This document shows positions 55,219-64,000 of a stretch of 64,000 nt of DNA, piece after piece (the first letter of the stretch is position 1; every line of letters begins with the position of its first letter). The stretch spans positions 2,828,879 to 2,892,878 of the forward strand of contig NZ_ML123034.1 of the NCBI RefSeq assembly GCF_003846185.1. The letters run 5' to 3'. The translations under genes and the position numbers were made by a program. Origin of the DNA: Streptomyces sp. ADI96-02 (GTDB lineage: Bacteria; Actinomycetota; Actinomycetes; Streptomycetales; Streptomycetaceae). The notes beneath the pieces were generated by a model. That model saw only the letters and a list, made by a program, of their open reading frames with translations. It was not told the DNA's origin and did no database searches.

Positions 55219-56328
55219 TCAGCTCTGCCGAATGACCAGTCTGCCACCCTGCCGTCGGGCCTCGACGCGGCCGGGCAGGTTGATGGCCCGCTGGCCGCGC
55301 CAGCCGGTGATCAGGCGGTCGACTTCTTCGAGGTGCCGGGCGAAGAGGGAGCCGGCGGGCGCGCCGGCCTCGATGACGGCCCGGCGCAGGACCCGACGGC
55401 GTACCGCGGGCGGCAGGCCGTAGAGCTTGGCGCACTCCAGCTGCCCGGTCTCGTCCCGTACGGAACGCTCCGCCTCGGCGGCCCAGGTGTCCAGGGCGTC
55501 GGCGTCGTCGCGGGAGAGCTGGGCCGTCCGGGCGAGGGCTTCGACGACGCCCTTGCCCAGGGCCTTCTCCAGGGCGGGCAGTCCTTCGTGGCGGAGCCGG
55601 GAGCGGGTGTAGGCGGGGTCGATGTTGTGCGGGTCGTCCCAGACGGGCAGCGACTGGACCAGGCATGCCTTGCGGGCGGTCTGCCGGTCGAGCTGGAGGA
55701 AGGGGCGGCGGTAGCGGCCGGCGGGTCCGGAGGCCGCGGCCATGCCGGAGAGCGAGCGGATGCCGGATCCGCGGGCGAGGCCGAGCAGGACGGTCTCGGC
55801 CTGGTCGTCGCGGGTGTGGCCGAGCAGGACGGCGGCGGCGCCGTGGCGCTCGACGGCGTCGTCCAGGGCGGCGTAGCGGGCGTCGCGGGCGGCGGCCTCG
55901 GGGCCGCCCTCGCGGCCGACGTGCACGGCGACGGCCTCGACCGGGTCGAGGTCCATGGCGGAGAGCCGGGCGACGACCTCGGCGGCACGGAGGTCGGACC
56001 CCGGTTGGAGGTTGTGGTCGACGGTGATGCCGCCGGCCCGGACGGCGAGCTTGCGGGCCTCGAAGGCGAGCGCGGAGGCGAGTGCCATGGAGTCGGCGCC
56101 GCCGGAGCAGGCGACGAGCACGAGCGGGGTGTCGGGGTGTTCGGCGAGGGGGGCGCGGTGGCCGCCCGCGGCGGCTTCGGCGAGCCGGGGGCCGGCCGCG
56201 TGCGCGGGGCGCCGCGCCTGACCGGCGGGCCGTTCGTTCTCGGCGTGCCGGTGGAATTCGGTGAGTACGTCGTGGAGTACGCGGCGGACCGCCAGGCGTA
56301 TCGCCGCGACCGCAGGATGGGGACCCAT
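55219..56328 (-). CDS. tilS: tRNA(Ile)-lysidine synthase
   Basis: TilS modifies the wobble cytidine of the minor tRNA-Ile to lysidine so that it reads AUA. The 369-residue product has the ATP pyrophosphatase loop [16 protein letters not shown] near residue 72. [38 protein letters not shown] and [24 protein letters not shown] follow. The C-terminal part is short compared with E. coli TilS, as in other actinobacteria. The ATG at 56328 has AAGGG 8 bases upstream; a frame to 56391 is longer but unsupported. The metalloprotease gene lies upstream on the same strand across 189 bp. Confidence 0.94.
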   Translation of the reverse strand: MGPHPAVAAIRLAVRRVLHDVLTEFHRHAENERPAGQARRPAHAAGPRLAEAAAGGHRAPLAEHPDTPLVLVACSGGADSMALASALAFEARKLAVRAGGITVDHNLQPGSDLRAAEVVARLSAMDLDPVEAVAVHVGREGGPEAAARDARYAALDDAVERHGAAAVLLGHTRDDQAETVLLGLARGSGIRSLSGMAAASGPAGRYRRPFLQLDRQTARKACLVQSLPVWDDPHNIDPAYTRSRLRHEGLPALEKALGKGVVEALARTAQLSRDDADALDTWAAEAERSVRDETGQLECAKLYGLPPAVRRRVLRRAVIEAGAPAGSLFARHLEEVDRLITGWRGQRAINLPGRVEARRQGGRLVIRQS

Positions 56329-56517
56329 GTCCGGTGCCCTTCGTGGAGTTCGGGAGGAGCGTCGAGCGCCGGAACGCGTGAGTCCCGTCACTCAGAGTGC
56401 GTCGATGGTGACAGAGATAAGCTGTTCATCGAGCATTGCACGCCTTCCCATGCCTCTACGGTCCCTCGGATGGGTGATTGGTGGGTGGATATCCGGTCGC
56501 GGGGCCGCCCGCGGAGA

Positions 56518-57651
56518 TCACTCTGCCTTACGGTGCACGCGCGCGACCCAGTCGGCGGGCCGGGCGATCTCGGCCTTGGTCGGGAGGGTGTTGGGGGAGG
56601 TCCAGACGCGGTTGAAGCCGTCCATGCCGACCTCCTCGACGACGGCGCGGACGAACTTCTCGCCGTCGCGGTACTGGCGGAGCTTGGCGTCCAGGCCGAG
56701 CAGCTTGCGCAGGGCCTGGTCGAGGCGGCTCGCGCCGCGGGCGCGTCGCTGCTGGAACTTCTCGCGGATCTCGGCGACGGATCCGACGATCTCGGGGCCC
56801 ACGCCGTCCATGACGAAGTCCGCGTGGCCTTCGAGCAGGGACATCACGGCGGTGAGGCGGCTGAGCACCTCGCGCTGGGCGGGCGTCTGCACGAGCTCGA
56901 CGAGGCTGCGTCCGCCCTCGTCGCCCTGCTCGCCCTCGGGGCGGCCGGCGCCGGAGAGCGACTGGGCGGCCTCGCGCAGGCGCTCCAGGAAGGTCATCGG
57001 GTCGACGTCGGTCTCGTCGAGGAAGGTCTGGATCTCGCCGCGGAGGTGGTCGCGGAGCCAGGGGACGCCGGTGAACTGCGTGCGGTGGGTCTCCTCGTGG
57101 AGGGCGACCCAGAGCCGGAAGTCGTGCGGGTCGACGTCGAGTTCGCGCTCGACGTGGACGATGTTGGGGGCGACGAGGAGGAGCCGGCCGCCGCCGGAGG
57201 CGGAGCCGGGCAGCTCGCGGGTGGCCGGGGCGAAGGTCTCGTACTGGCCGAGCACCCGGGAGGCGAGGAAGGAGAGCAGCATGCCCAGCTCGACGCCGGT
57301 GACCTTGCCCCCGACGGCGCCGAGGACCACGCCGCCGGGGCCGCCGGGGCGGCGGCTCTCCATCTTGGCGAGCAGCGGGCGGAGCAGTTCGCGGAAGCCG
57401 GCGACGTTGGCCCTGATCCAGCCGGCCCGGTCGACGACCAGGACGGGGGTGTCCTCCGGTTCGGTCCCTTCCGGGATCATCCGGGTGAAGAGGCGGACGT
57501 GCTCCTCCGACGCCTTGGCGTGGCGGCGCAGCTCCGCGACGACGGCGCGGGCGTCCTCGCGGCTGATCTCGGGTCCGGGTCGGACCAGTCGGGTCGCGGT
57601 CGCGACCGCGAGATTCCAGTCGACCATCTCGGCACCACCGATGCTCGTCAT
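56518..57651 (-). CDS. zinc-dependent metalloprotease-like protein (DUF2342)
   Basis: This is an actinobacterial protein of the DUF2342 family, also annotated as coenzyme F420 biosynthesis-associated; its substrate is unknown. The 377-residue product has the zinc motif HEETH in FRLWVALHEETHRTQFTGVPWLRDHL. A downstream acidic/histidine part, SLLEGHADFVMDGVG, could supply the third ligand. The C-terminus is GFNRVWTSPNTLPTKAEIARPADWVARVH. No signal peptide is seen, although a hydrophobic stretch around GVELGMLLSFLASRVLG exists. The ATG at 57651 is used; MVDWNLAV 8 codons later is possible. It lies between tilS and dacB, 70 bp after the dacB stop. Confidence 0.88.
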   Translation of the reverse strand: MTSIGGAEMVDWNLAVATATRLVRPGPEISREDARAVVAELRRHAKASEEHVRLFTRMIPEGTEPEDTPVLVVDRAGWIRANVAGFRELLRPLLAKMESRRPGGPGGVVLGAVGGKVTGVELGMLLSFLASRVLGQYETFAPATRELPGSASGGGRLLLVAPNIVHVERELDVDPHDFRLWVALHEETHRTQFTGVPWLRDHLRGEIQTFLDETDVDPMTFLERLREAAQSLSGAGRPEGEQGDEGGRSLVELVQTPAQREVLSRLTAVMSLLEGHADFVMDGVGPEIVGSVAEIREKFQQRRARGASRLDQALRKLLGLDAKLRQYRDGEKFVRAVVEEVGMDGFNRVWTSPNTLPTKAEIARPADWVARVHRKAE

Positions 57652-57721
57652 GCGTCAACCGTACGTGAGCGCGTCGCCCGGTGGTGGGGTGTTGCGCGGC
57701 TCTTCGGGTGGAGGGGGCCGT

Positions 57722-59242
57722 TCACCGGGCCGGCCGGGAGAGTGCGGTGGCCAGGGCGTCGAGGGCGGATTCGGCCTCGGGACCGGAGGGGGTGCCGGAG
57801 GCCAGGAAGGCGAAGGCCAGGAGCCGGCCCTGCGGGTCGACGACGGTTCCGGCGAGGGAGTTGACTCCGGTGAGGGTGCCGGTCTTGGCGCGGATCAGGC
57901 CGGTGCCGCCGGAGGTCCCGGTGTAGCGGCCCCCGAGGGTGCCGGTGAAGCCGGCGACGGGGAGTCCGGTGAGGACGGGGCGCAGTTCGGGCCGTTCGGG
58001 GTCGGCGGCGCGGGCGAGCAGGGTGGCGAGGAGGTCGGCGGAGACGCGGTCCTCGCGGTCGAGCCCGCTGCCGTCGGCGAGCCGGGCGCCGGTGAGGGGG
58101 GCCTTGAGCTTCTTCAGTTCGGCGGTGACGGCCCGGCGCGCTCCGGCGAAGTCGGCGCTCTCCCCTGCGGCGATGGCGGTCTGCCGGGCGAGGGCTTCGG
58201 CGATGTCGTTGTCGCTGTTGGTGAGGGTCCGCTCGACGAGGGCGGAGAGCGGCGCGGAGCGGTGGGTGGCGACGGTGCGGGCCTTGGCGGGCGGTTGTGC
58301 GTGCCGGGGCCGGCCGGTGACCTCGACGCCCGCCTTCTCCAGGTGTGCGGCGAAGGCGCGGGCGGCGTCGCCCGCGGGGTCCTGGCTGCGTGGTGCGGGT
58401 CCGCGGTCGGTGCCGTCGAGGCGGCCCTCGTCGACCATCAGGGCGGTGACGGGGGCGATGTTGTCGTTGGGGCCGATGGGGTGGCGGGCGGGGCCGGTGT
58501 AGCGGGAGGTGTCGTAGGCGACGCGGACGGCGGGGGCTCCCGCGTCGCGCAGGGTCCGGGCGGCGGTTCCGGCCAGGGAGCGCAGGGCCGAGGAGGTGAG
58601 GGTGGGGTCGCCGCCGCCGACCAGGGTGAGGGTGCGGGAGTCCGGGGAGAGGCGGACGGTGGTGGCGATGCGGTGGTCGGGGCCGAGGGCGGAGAGCGCG
58701 GCGGCGGTGGTGGCGATCTTGACGGTGGAGGCGGGGGTCCTGGGGGCGGAGGCGGCGTGCCCGTAGAGCTGCTTGCCGGTGGCCGTGTCGATGACGGAGG
58801 CGGCGGGGCGCTTGCCGAGTGCGGGGGCGGCGAGGAGCGGGGCGAGGGTGGAGCGCAGACGGGCGGCGTCCTGCGGGGCCGTCCGGGCGACGGCGGCGGC
58901 GAGGGCGTCGAGGACGGCGGGGGCGCTGGGGGCGGCTTCGACGGCCCCGGGCGCGGTGCGGCCGTGATGTGCGCCACCTGTGCGGTCCGGGGCGGCGGCG
59001 AGCTGCCGCTCGGCCTTACGCTGACCGTTGTCCCAGGGGCCGGCGGCGAGGACGGCGCCGGTGGCGACGACCAGGCCGAGCACCGCGGAGCCTGCGGTGA
59101 GCCGCCAGGTGTGCTGCGTGTCGCGTTGCGCGAGGTCCTTGAGTCCGCCCCATGTGTCCAACGGCCAGTTCGAGGATCTTTCCACCGGCTCGGCCACCCT
59201 TGACCAGCCCCTTTCGCGAGCACTCTTCTGCGTGGGGGACAC
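57722..59242 (-). CDS. dacB: D-alanyl-D-alanine carboxypeptidase/endopeptidase (PBP4 type)
   Basis: This is a low-molecular-weight class C penicillin-binding protein that trims peptidoglycan cross-links. The 506-residue product has a cytoplasmic lead of about 45 residues and one membrane helix ([21 protein letters not shown], about 48-68), so it is membrane-anchored. The three active-site motifs are SxxK in [15 protein letters not shown], SxN in [15 protein letters not shown] and KTG in [16 protein letters not shown]. An insertion between the first two (PDHRIATTV to [24 protein letters not shown]) is typical of PBP4. The GTG at 59242 is the start. It is divergent from ppa across only 41 bp. 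Confidence 0.94.
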   Translation of the reverse strand: MSPTQKSARERGWSRVAEPVERSSNWPLDTWGGLKDLAQRDTQHTWRLTAGSAVLGLVVATGAVLAAGPWDNGQRKAERQLAAAPDRTGGAHHGRTAPGAVEAAPSAPAVLDALAAAVARTAPQDAARLRSTLAPLLAAPALGKRPAASVIDTATGKQLYGHAASAPRTPASTVKIATTAAALSALGPDHRIATTVRLSPDSRTLTLVGGGDPTLTSSALRSLAGTAARTLRDAGAPAVRVAYDTSRYTGPARHPIGPNDNIAPVTALMVDEGRLDGTDRGPAPRSQDPAGDAARAFAAHLEKAGVEVTGRPRHAQPPAKARTVATHRSAPLSALVERTLTNSDNDIAEALARQTAIAAGESADFAGARRAVTAELKKLKAPLTGARLADGSGLDREDRVSADLLATLLARAADPERPELRPVLTGLPVAGFTGTLGGRYTGTSGGTGLIRAKTGTLTGVNSLAGTVVDPQGRLLAFAFLASGTPSGPEAESALDALATALSRPAR

Positions 59243-59283
59243 TTAACCACCCGTCGTATGTGTTGATCATGGAGGAGCCACCC

Positions 59284-59778
59284 GTGGAGTTCGACGTCAC
59301 CATCGAGATCCCGAAGGGTTCGCGGAACAAGTACGAGGTGGACCACGAGACCGGTCGGATCCGCCTGGACCGTCGACTCTTCACCTCGACCAGCTACCCG
59401 GCCGACTACGGCTTCGTCGAGAACACCCTCGGCGAGGATGGCGACCCGCTGGACGCGCTGGTCATCCTGGACGAGCCGACCTTCCCCGGCTGCCTCATCA
59501 AGTGCCGTGCCATCGGCATGTTCCGGATGACGGACGAGGCCGGCGGCGACGACAAGCTGCTGTGCGTCCCGGCATCCGACCCCCGGGTGGAGCACCTGCG
59601 CGACATCCACCACGTGTCGGAGTTCGACCGCCTGGAGATCCAGCACTTCTTCGAGGTCTACAAGGACCTGGAGCCCGGCAAGTCCGTCGAGGGCGCCGAC
59701 TGGGTCGGCCGCGCCGAGGCGGAGGCCGAGATCGAGGCCTCGTACAAGCGCCTTGAGGCGCAGGGCGGCAAGCACTGA
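59284..59778 (+). CDS. ppa: inorganic pyrophosphatase
   Basis: This soluble enzyme hydrolyses pyrophosphate to phosphate, pulling biosynthetic reactions forward. The 164-residue product has the class I motifs [43 protein letters not shown] (with the metal-binding aspartates) and [21 protein letters not shown]. Length matches bacterial hexameric enzymes. The GTG at 59284 is preferred because GGAGGAG lies 6 bases upstream; an ATG at 59269 would overlap that site. A strong terminator follows. Confidence 0.97.
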   Translation: MEFDVTIEIPKGSRNKYEVDHETGRIRLDRRLFTSTSYPADYGFVENTLGEDGDPLDALVILDEPTFPGCLIKCRAIGMFRMTDEAGGDDKLLCVPASDPRVEHLRDIHHVSEFDRLEIQHFFEVYKDLEPGKSVEGADWVGRAEAEAEIEASYKRLEAQGGKH

Positions 59779-59822
59779 CGTCCCTCCTCCGGTTTTGTCG
59801 GTGAACCGGACGGCCGTACGGG

Positions 59823-59858
59823 AACGGGCGGCGCACCTTCGCGGGTGTGCCGCCCGTT
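59823..59858 (+). terminator. terminator of ppa
   Basis: A 15-bp stem with one G-T pair (aacgggcggcgcacc pairing with ggtgtgccgcccgtt) and a 6-base loop is followed by TTC. It lies 45 bases past the ppa stop codon. Confidence 0.85.
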
Positions 59859-59955
59859 TCGCTGCCCGCACCGTCCGGCGTGCGCGGCCCATGCCGGTGG
59901 CCATACTGGGCACACGTGCGGCCAGGGACGTGCAGCCGAGGAGGAGCGAGGTCGA

Positions 59956-61659
59956 GTGGTGGCGGAACCGGGCGGTCCGGAGGACCAGAAGCCCCAGTCC
60001 GACGAGGCGCGCAGCGCCTTCGTCCCGCCCGCCGGGACGAGTCAGCCGGCGTCGCCGCCCGAGGAGGACCACCCGACGTCGGAGTTCGCGCTGCCGACCG
60101 GGGTGCACCCCGATCCGAACGGTCCGGGTGGACCGGGCGGCGGTCCGGCGGGCGGCTCCCCCTCGGACGCGCTCGGTTCCGCTTTCACTCCGCCCCGGAC
60201 GTACAACGCGCAGCAGTCGCCGCCCGCGTTCACTCCGGCGCAGGGCATTCCGATGGTCCGGCTGACCAAGGAGGCGCCCTGGCAGGACCGGATGCGCACG
60301 ATGCTCCGGATGCCGGTGACCGAGCGGCCGGCGCCGGAGACCGTGCAGCGCACCGACGACGACACGGGGCCCGCCGTGCCCCGCGTCCTGGACCTGACGC
60401 TGCGTATCGGGGAGCTGCTGCTGGCGGGCGGCGAGGGCGCCGAGGACGTCGAGGCGGCGATGTTCGCGGTGTGCCGCTCGTACGGGCTGGACCGGTGCGA
60501 GCCGACGGTCACGTTCACGCTGCTCTCCATCTCGCACCAGCCGTCGCTGGTCGAGGACCCGGTGACGGCGAGCCGCACGGTGCGCCGGCGGGGCACCGAC
60601 TACACCCGGTTGGCGGCGGTGTTCCGGCTGATCGACGACATCACCACGCACGAGGCGGAGGTGTCGCTGGAGGAGGCGTACCGGCGTCTCGCGGAGATCC
60701 GCCGCAACCGGCACCCGTACCCGGGCTGGGTGCTGACGGCGGCGGCGGGGCTGCTGGCCGGTGCGGCCTCCGTGCTGGTCGGCGGCGGGGTGCTGGTCTT
60801 CCTCGTGGCGGCGGCGGGCGCGATGCTCGGCGACCGGCTGGCGTGGCTGTGCGCCGGGCGCGGGCTGCCGGAGTTCTACCAGTTCACGGTGGCGGCGATG
60901 CCGCCGGCGGCGTTGGGCGTGGCGCTGACGCTGACGCACTCGACCGAGGTCCGCCCGTCCGCGGTGATCACCGGTGGGCTGTTCGCGCTGCTGCCGGGGC
61001 GGGCGCTGGTGGCCGGGGTGCAGGACGGTCTGACGGGTTACTACATCACGGCCTCGGCCCGGCTGCTGGAGGTCATGTACCTGGTCATCGGGATCGTTGC
61101 GGGGGTGCTGCTGGTCCTGTATCTGGGGGTCCAGCTGGGCGCGGCGCTCAATCCGGAGGCGCAGTTCGTGCCCAGCGACCGGCCGGTGATCCAGATCCTG
61201 TCGTCGATGGCGTTGAGCCTGGCCTTCGCGGTCCTGCTCCAGCAGGAACGTTCCACCGTGCTGGTGGTGACGCTGAACGGCGGTGTGGCGTGGGTCGTCT
61301 TCGGGGCGATGGCCCGCACCGGCGGCATCTCGCCGGTCGCGGCGACGGCGGTGGCGGCCGGCCTGGTGGGGCTGTTCGGGCAGTTGTTCTCGCGCTACCG
61401 GTACACGTCGTCGCTGCCGTTCATCACGGCGGCGATCGGGCCGCTGCTGCCCGGTTCGGCGACGTACTTCGGTCTGCTGGGCGTGGCGCAGAACGAGCTG
61501 GACGCCGGGCTCGCGTCGCTGTCGACGGCGGTGGCGACGGCGCTGGCCATCGCGATCGGGGTGAACCTGGGGAGCGAGATCTCCCGGTTGTTCATGCGGG
61601 TGCCGGGGGCGGTGGGCGGTTCGAGCCGCCGGGCGGCGAAGCGGACCAGGGGCTTCTGA
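59956..61659 (+). CDS. threonine/serine exporter ThrE family protein
   Basis: This is an integral membrane protein of the ThrE (YjjP/YjjB-fused) family, which exports threonine and serine in Corynebacterium. The 567-residue product has a disordered cytoplasmic lead of about 130 residues. The ThrE N-domain follows (LDLTLRIGELLLAGGEGAEDVEAAMFAVCRSYGLDRCEPTVTFTLLSIS), then about ten membrane segments from residue 255 on. The YjjB-like second half contains SSLPFITAAIGPLLPGSATYFGLL. The start is GTG at 59956 with GAGG 4 bases upstream; a second GTG follows immediately. It ends at a very strong bidirectional terminator. The substrate is by family only. Confidence 0.88.
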   Translation: MVAEPGGPEDQKPQSDEARSAFVPPAGTSQPASPPEEDHPTSEFALPTGVHPDPNGPGGPGGGPAGGSPSDALGSAFTPPRTYNAQQSPPAFTPAQGIPMVRLTKEAPWQDRMRTMLRMPVTERPAPETVQRTDDDTGPAVPRVLDLTLRIGELLLAGGEGAEDVEAAMFAVCRSYGLDRCEPTVTFTLLSISHQPSLVEDPVTASRTVRRRGTDYTRLAAVFRLIDDITTHEAEVSLEEAYRRLAEIRRNRHPYPGWVLTAAAGLLAGAASVLVGGGVLVFLVAAAGAMLGDRLAWLCAGRGLPEFYQFTVAAMPPAALGVALTLTHSTEVRPSAVITGGLFALLPGRALVAGVQDGLTGYYITASARLLEVMYLVIGIVAGVLLVLYLGVQLGAALNPEAQFVPSDRPVIQILSSMALSLAFAVLLQQERSTVLVVTLNGGVAWVVFGAMARTGGISPVAATAVAAGLVGLFGQLFSRYRYTSSLPFITAAIGPLLPGSATYFGLLGVAQNELDAGLASLSTAVATALAIAIGVNLGSEISRLFMRVPGAVGGSSRRAAKRTRGF

Positions 61660-61663
61660 CCGG

Positions 61664-61711
61664 AAGGCGCCCCTCCCGGCGCGGCGGTGGCCGTGCCGGG
61701 AGGGGCGCCTT
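61664..61711. terminator. bidirectional terminator between convergent genes
   Basis: A perfect 17-bp stem (aaggcgcccctcccggc / gccgggaggggcgcctt) with a 14-base loop begins 5 bases past the stop of the ThrE-like gene and ends 24 bases before the stop of the DedA gene on the other strand. Confidence 0.9.
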
Positions 61712-61734
61712 GGGACCTGTCCGTACGCGGCCGG

Positions 61735-62433
61735 TCAGCGCTTGGCGTGCCGCCCGCGGCCGGAGGCCGGACCGCCGCCGGGGCCGCCCTCCTGCTGGTC
61801 GGGGGCGGCCTTCCTGGACTGGCTGCGGGCCCGGAGGACCTCGATCACGATCGGCACGACGGAGATGAGCACGATCAGGATGAGGATCAGCTCGATGTTC
61901 TCGTGGACGAACCGGATCTTGCCGAGCAGCGCGCCGAGCACGGTGACGCCGACACCCCAGAGGACCGCGCCGACGACGTTGTACGTGATGAAGGAGCGGT
62001 AGTTCATCCGGCTGACGCCCGCGATGATCGGCGTGAACGTGCGCACGATGGGCACGAAGCGGGCCAGGACCAGGGACTTCGGGCCGTGCTTCTCGAAGAA
62101 CTCGTGGGCCTTCTCCACGTTCTCCTGCTTGAAGAGGCGGGAGTCGGGGCGCTTGAAGAGGGCCGGGCCGACCTTGCGGCCGAAGAGGTAGCCGACCTGG
62201 TCGCCGATGACCGCGGCGGCGGCGATCAGCGCGCAGACCATCCAGAGCGGGTACTTCAGCTGGCCCGTGGTCACCAGCAGCCCCGTGGTGAACAGCAGGG
62301 AGTCGCCGGGCAGGAAGAACCCGATCAGGAGTCCGGACTCGGCGAAGACGATGAGGAGCAGACCGGGAAGGCCGAACGTGTTGAGCAGATAGTCCGGGTC
62401 CAGCCAGCTCGGGCCGAGCGCAAGCGTATTCAA
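61735..62433 (-). CDS. DedA family membrane protein
   Basis: DedA proteins are inner-membrane proteins now linked to undecaprenyl-phosphate or phospholipid flipping. The 232-residue product has about five membrane segments. The family motif is FFEKHGPKSLVLARFVPIVRTFTPIIAGVSRMNYRSFI, with the conserved Arg and Pro residues. GFFLPGDSLLFTTGLL lies in the first half. A Gln/Gly/Arg-rich tail follows the last helix. The start is a TTG at 62433 with GGAG 8 bases upstream; a longer frame to 62541 has no conserved residues. It is divergent from the YbjQ-family gene. Confidence 0.9.
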   Translation of the reverse strand: MNTLALGPSWLDPDYLLNTFGLPGLLLIVFAESGLLIGFFLPGDSLLFTTGLLVTTGQLKYPLWMVCALIAAAAVIGDQVGYLFGRKVGPALFKRPDSRLFKQENVEKAHEFFEKHGPKSLVLARFVPIVRTFTPIIAGVSRMNYRSFITYNVVGAVLWGVGVTVLGALLGKIRFVHENIELILILIVLISVVPIVIEVLRARSQSRKAAPDQQEGGPGGGPASGRGRHAKR

Positions 62434-62597
62434 GGTCCGGGCTCCAGGATGTGTGCGAGGGCGGCTGCGTGGGCGCCCCAAGCTATCAACGCCGCGCGCG
62501 TGCCCCGGGATCCAGTGGTCGTTGGTCCCAGTGGCGCACAACGGGAATGCGCATCCTGCGGAGCGGGCCGAAGCTGGTCGCAGGAGGTGCCACGGAC

Positions 62598-62963
62598 ATG
62601 GGCATTGAGGAATACGGCGGCGGGCAGACGGCCCAGGCGGACGTGCTGGTCGTCACCACGAACGACGTACCGGGATACCAGGTGACGCAGGTCATCGGCG
62701 AGGTCTTCGGGCTGACCGTCCGCTCGCGCCATCTGGGCAGCCAGATCGGGGCGGGGCTGAAGTCGATGATCGGCGGCGAGCTGCGGGGGCTGACCAAGAC
62801 CCTGGTGGAGACGCGCAACCAGGCCATGGAACGGCTCGTGGAGCAGGCGCGGTCGCGCGGGGCCAACGCGGTCCTGATGATGCGCTTCGACGTGAGCGAG
62901 GCGGCGGACGTCGGTACGGAGGTCTGCGCGTACGGCACGGCGGCCGTGATCAGCCGTCCGTGA
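62598..62963 (+). CDS. YbjQ/UPF0145 family protein
   Basis: This is a small conserved protein of unknown role, sometimes called a heavy-metal-binding domain protein. The 121-residue product has VLVVTTNDVPGYQVTQVIGEVFGLTVRSRHLGSQIGAGLKSMIGGELRGLTKTL. The family-typical ARSRGANAVLMMRFDVSEAADVGTEVCAYGTAAVI follows. No cysteine cluster is present, so metal binding is not evident. There is no signal peptide. The ATG at 62598 has GGAGG about 11 bases upstream. Confidence 0.9.
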   Translation: MGIEEYGGGQTAQADVLVVTTNDVPGYQVTQVIGEVFGLTVRSRHLGSQIGAGLKSMIGGELRGLTKTLVETRNQAMERLVEQARSRGANAVLMMRFDVSEAADVGTEVCAYGTAAVISRP

Positions 62964-63094
62964 GCGCGGGGCGGGACGCTTGACGCGGAGAGGCAGGGCG
63001 GCGCGGCGCGGCCGGGCGGAGGGGCGGCGCGGCGCGGAGGGGTCCGGTCCGCCGGGTGGGCGTTTCGCGGCTTTCGTGACTCTATGGTGAGCCG

Positions 63095-64000
63095 GTGGCC
63101 CCTGAACCCCCCGCCTCCGCTCCACCCGCTCCCCCGCGGCCCGCGGCGGCCCCGGTGCGGCGGCTGCTGCCGCTCGTCCTGCCCGCCCTGGCCGTCGGCG
63201 TGGTGTCCGCGCTGATCCTGCTCGGGGTGAGCCTGCTGGCGGAGCAGCTCCAGGACGTGCTGTGGAAGGACCTGCCGGACGCGCTGGGCGTCGGCCGGTA
63301 CTCCTCGCTGTGGATGATCGTGATGCTCACCGCGACCGGCCTCGCGGTGGGCCTGGCCCTGTGGACGGTGCCGGGCCACGGCGGTCCCGATCCGGCCACC
63401 ACGGGGCTCGTCGATCCGCCGATGCGGCCCGGCGTGCTGCCCGGACTGCTGCTGGTGACGGTGCTGGCGCTGGCGGGCGGGGTGAGCCTCGGGCCGGAGA
63501 ACCCGATCACCGCCGCCAACATCGCCCTCACCTACTGGCTCGGCCGGCGGGTGGCGCCGGGCGCGCCGGCCCAGCTGTGGATCGCGCTCGCCGCCGCCGG
63601 GACGATCGGCGCGCTCTTCGGCACCCCGGTGGCCGCCGCCCTGATCCTCTCCGAGACGCTGGCCTCGCAGCCGGGTCCGGGGGCGTTCTGGGACCGGCTG
63701 TTCGCCCCGCTGGCGGCGGGCGCGGCCGGGGCGCTGACCATGTCGCTCCTCGACGAGCCCAGCTTCGACCTGGCGCTTCCCGCCTACAGCGGCCCGCACT
63801 GGGGCGACCTGCTCTCGGCACTGGTGGTCGCCTCGGCGGGCGCGGTGCTCGGACTGCTGGGCGTGTACGCGTTCCCGCCGGCGCACCGGCTCTTCCGCGC
63901 GCTGCGCCATCCGGTGCTCGCGCTGACGCTCGGCGGGCTGGTGCTGGGGCTGCTCGGCGCGCTGGGCGGCCATCTGACCCTGTTCAAGGGGCTGGACCAG
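63095..64000 (+). CDS. ClC-type chloride channel/antiporter family protein (partial)
   Basis: The frame is open to the end of the window, so the C-terminus is missing; 302 codons are visible. The protein starts with a Pro-rich tail, then VRRLLPLVLPALAVGVVSAL as the first membrane segment, and about seven further hydrophobic segments. The segment GGVSLGPENPITAANIALTYW matches the selectivity-filter GxxGPE motif of ClC proteins. The following AAAGTIGALFGTPVAAALILSE resembles the next ClC helix. The GTG at 63095 is the start of the frame; there is no clear ribosome site, so a leaderless transcript is possible. Whether it is a channel or an antiporter cannot be told. Confidence 0.78.
   Translation, partial: MAPEPPASAPPAPPRPAAAPVRRLLPLVLPALAVGVVSALILLGVSLLAEQLQDVLWKDLPDALGVGRYSSLWMIVMLTATGLAVGLALWTVPGHGGPDPATTGLVDPPMRPGVLPGLLLVTVLALAGGVSLGPENPITAANIALTYWLGRRVAPGAPAQLWIALAAAGTIGALFGTPVAAALILSETLASQPGPGAFWDRLFAPLAAGAAGALTMSLLDEPSFDLALPAYSGPHWGDLLSALVVASAGAVLGLLGVYAFPPAHRLFRALRHPVLALTLGGLVLGLLGALGGHLTLFKGLDQ

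Overview
The window is about 73% GC, with very high third-position GC, GTG and TTG starts beside ATG, and purine-rich ribosome binding sites. These traits, the sigE-cseA-cseB-cseC operon, lsr2, the disA-radA pair, ClgR-type control of clpC and the overall gene order point to a Streptomyces chromosome, in its conserved core rather than an arm. I see no insertion sequence, prophage, CRISPR array, rRNA or tRNA.

Layout. 0-4.4 kb: proC, a SulP transporter under a possible Zur-like box, a methyltransferase and a small membrane protein. 4.5-11.3 kb: an SH3-domain protein divergent from a transmembrane Ser/Thr kinase with a PQQ sensor domain, then ilvD, a sugar-phosphate isomerase-like gene and a Ppx/GppA phosphatase. 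11.5-19.3 kb: a conserved hypothetical gene, a membrane protein joining sigma-factor-like, zinc-finger and BACON domains, radA, disA (c-di-AMP synthase), a membrane protein and mutY. 19.5-23.1 kb: the sigE-cseABC envelope-stress operon. 23.4-30.3 kb: an M23 peptidase, clpC, an SCO3374-like protein, lsr2, an N-acetyltransferase and a BlaI-type regulator. 31.2-36.9 kb: a tightly overlapping cofactor operon (DUF2520 gene, panC, nadB, nadC, coaX). 37-42.9 kb: threonine aldolase, a two-component system, and a MidA-family methyltransferase followed by an orphan nuoD. 43-48.3 kb: a coiled-coil membrane protein and a divergent osmoprotectant ABC transporter. 48.5-56.3 kb: folate genes (folP, folB, folK, folE), ftsH, hpt and tilS. 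56.5-64 kb: a zinc metalloprotease, a PBP4-type dacB, ppa, a ThrE-like exporter, a DedA protein, a YbjQ-family protein and the start of a ClC-type channel.

Themes. Cell-envelope sensing and remodelling recur (kinase, sigE/Cse, M23 peptidase, dacB, BACON protein). Proteolysis is represented by clpC and ftsH, and cofactor supply by folate, NAD and CoA genes. Many convergent gene pairs are separated by strong hairpins, and several spacers hold short GC-rich tandem repeats with a 20-33 bp period.

The two observations I rate highest are the MidA-family methyltransferase directly upstream of a NuoD homologue that keeps the arginine methylated in the mitochondrial counterpart, and the single polypeptide that looks like a sigma factor, an anti-sigma zinc finger, a membrane anchor and an external BACON domain. 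All calls come from reading the sequence; no database search was run.
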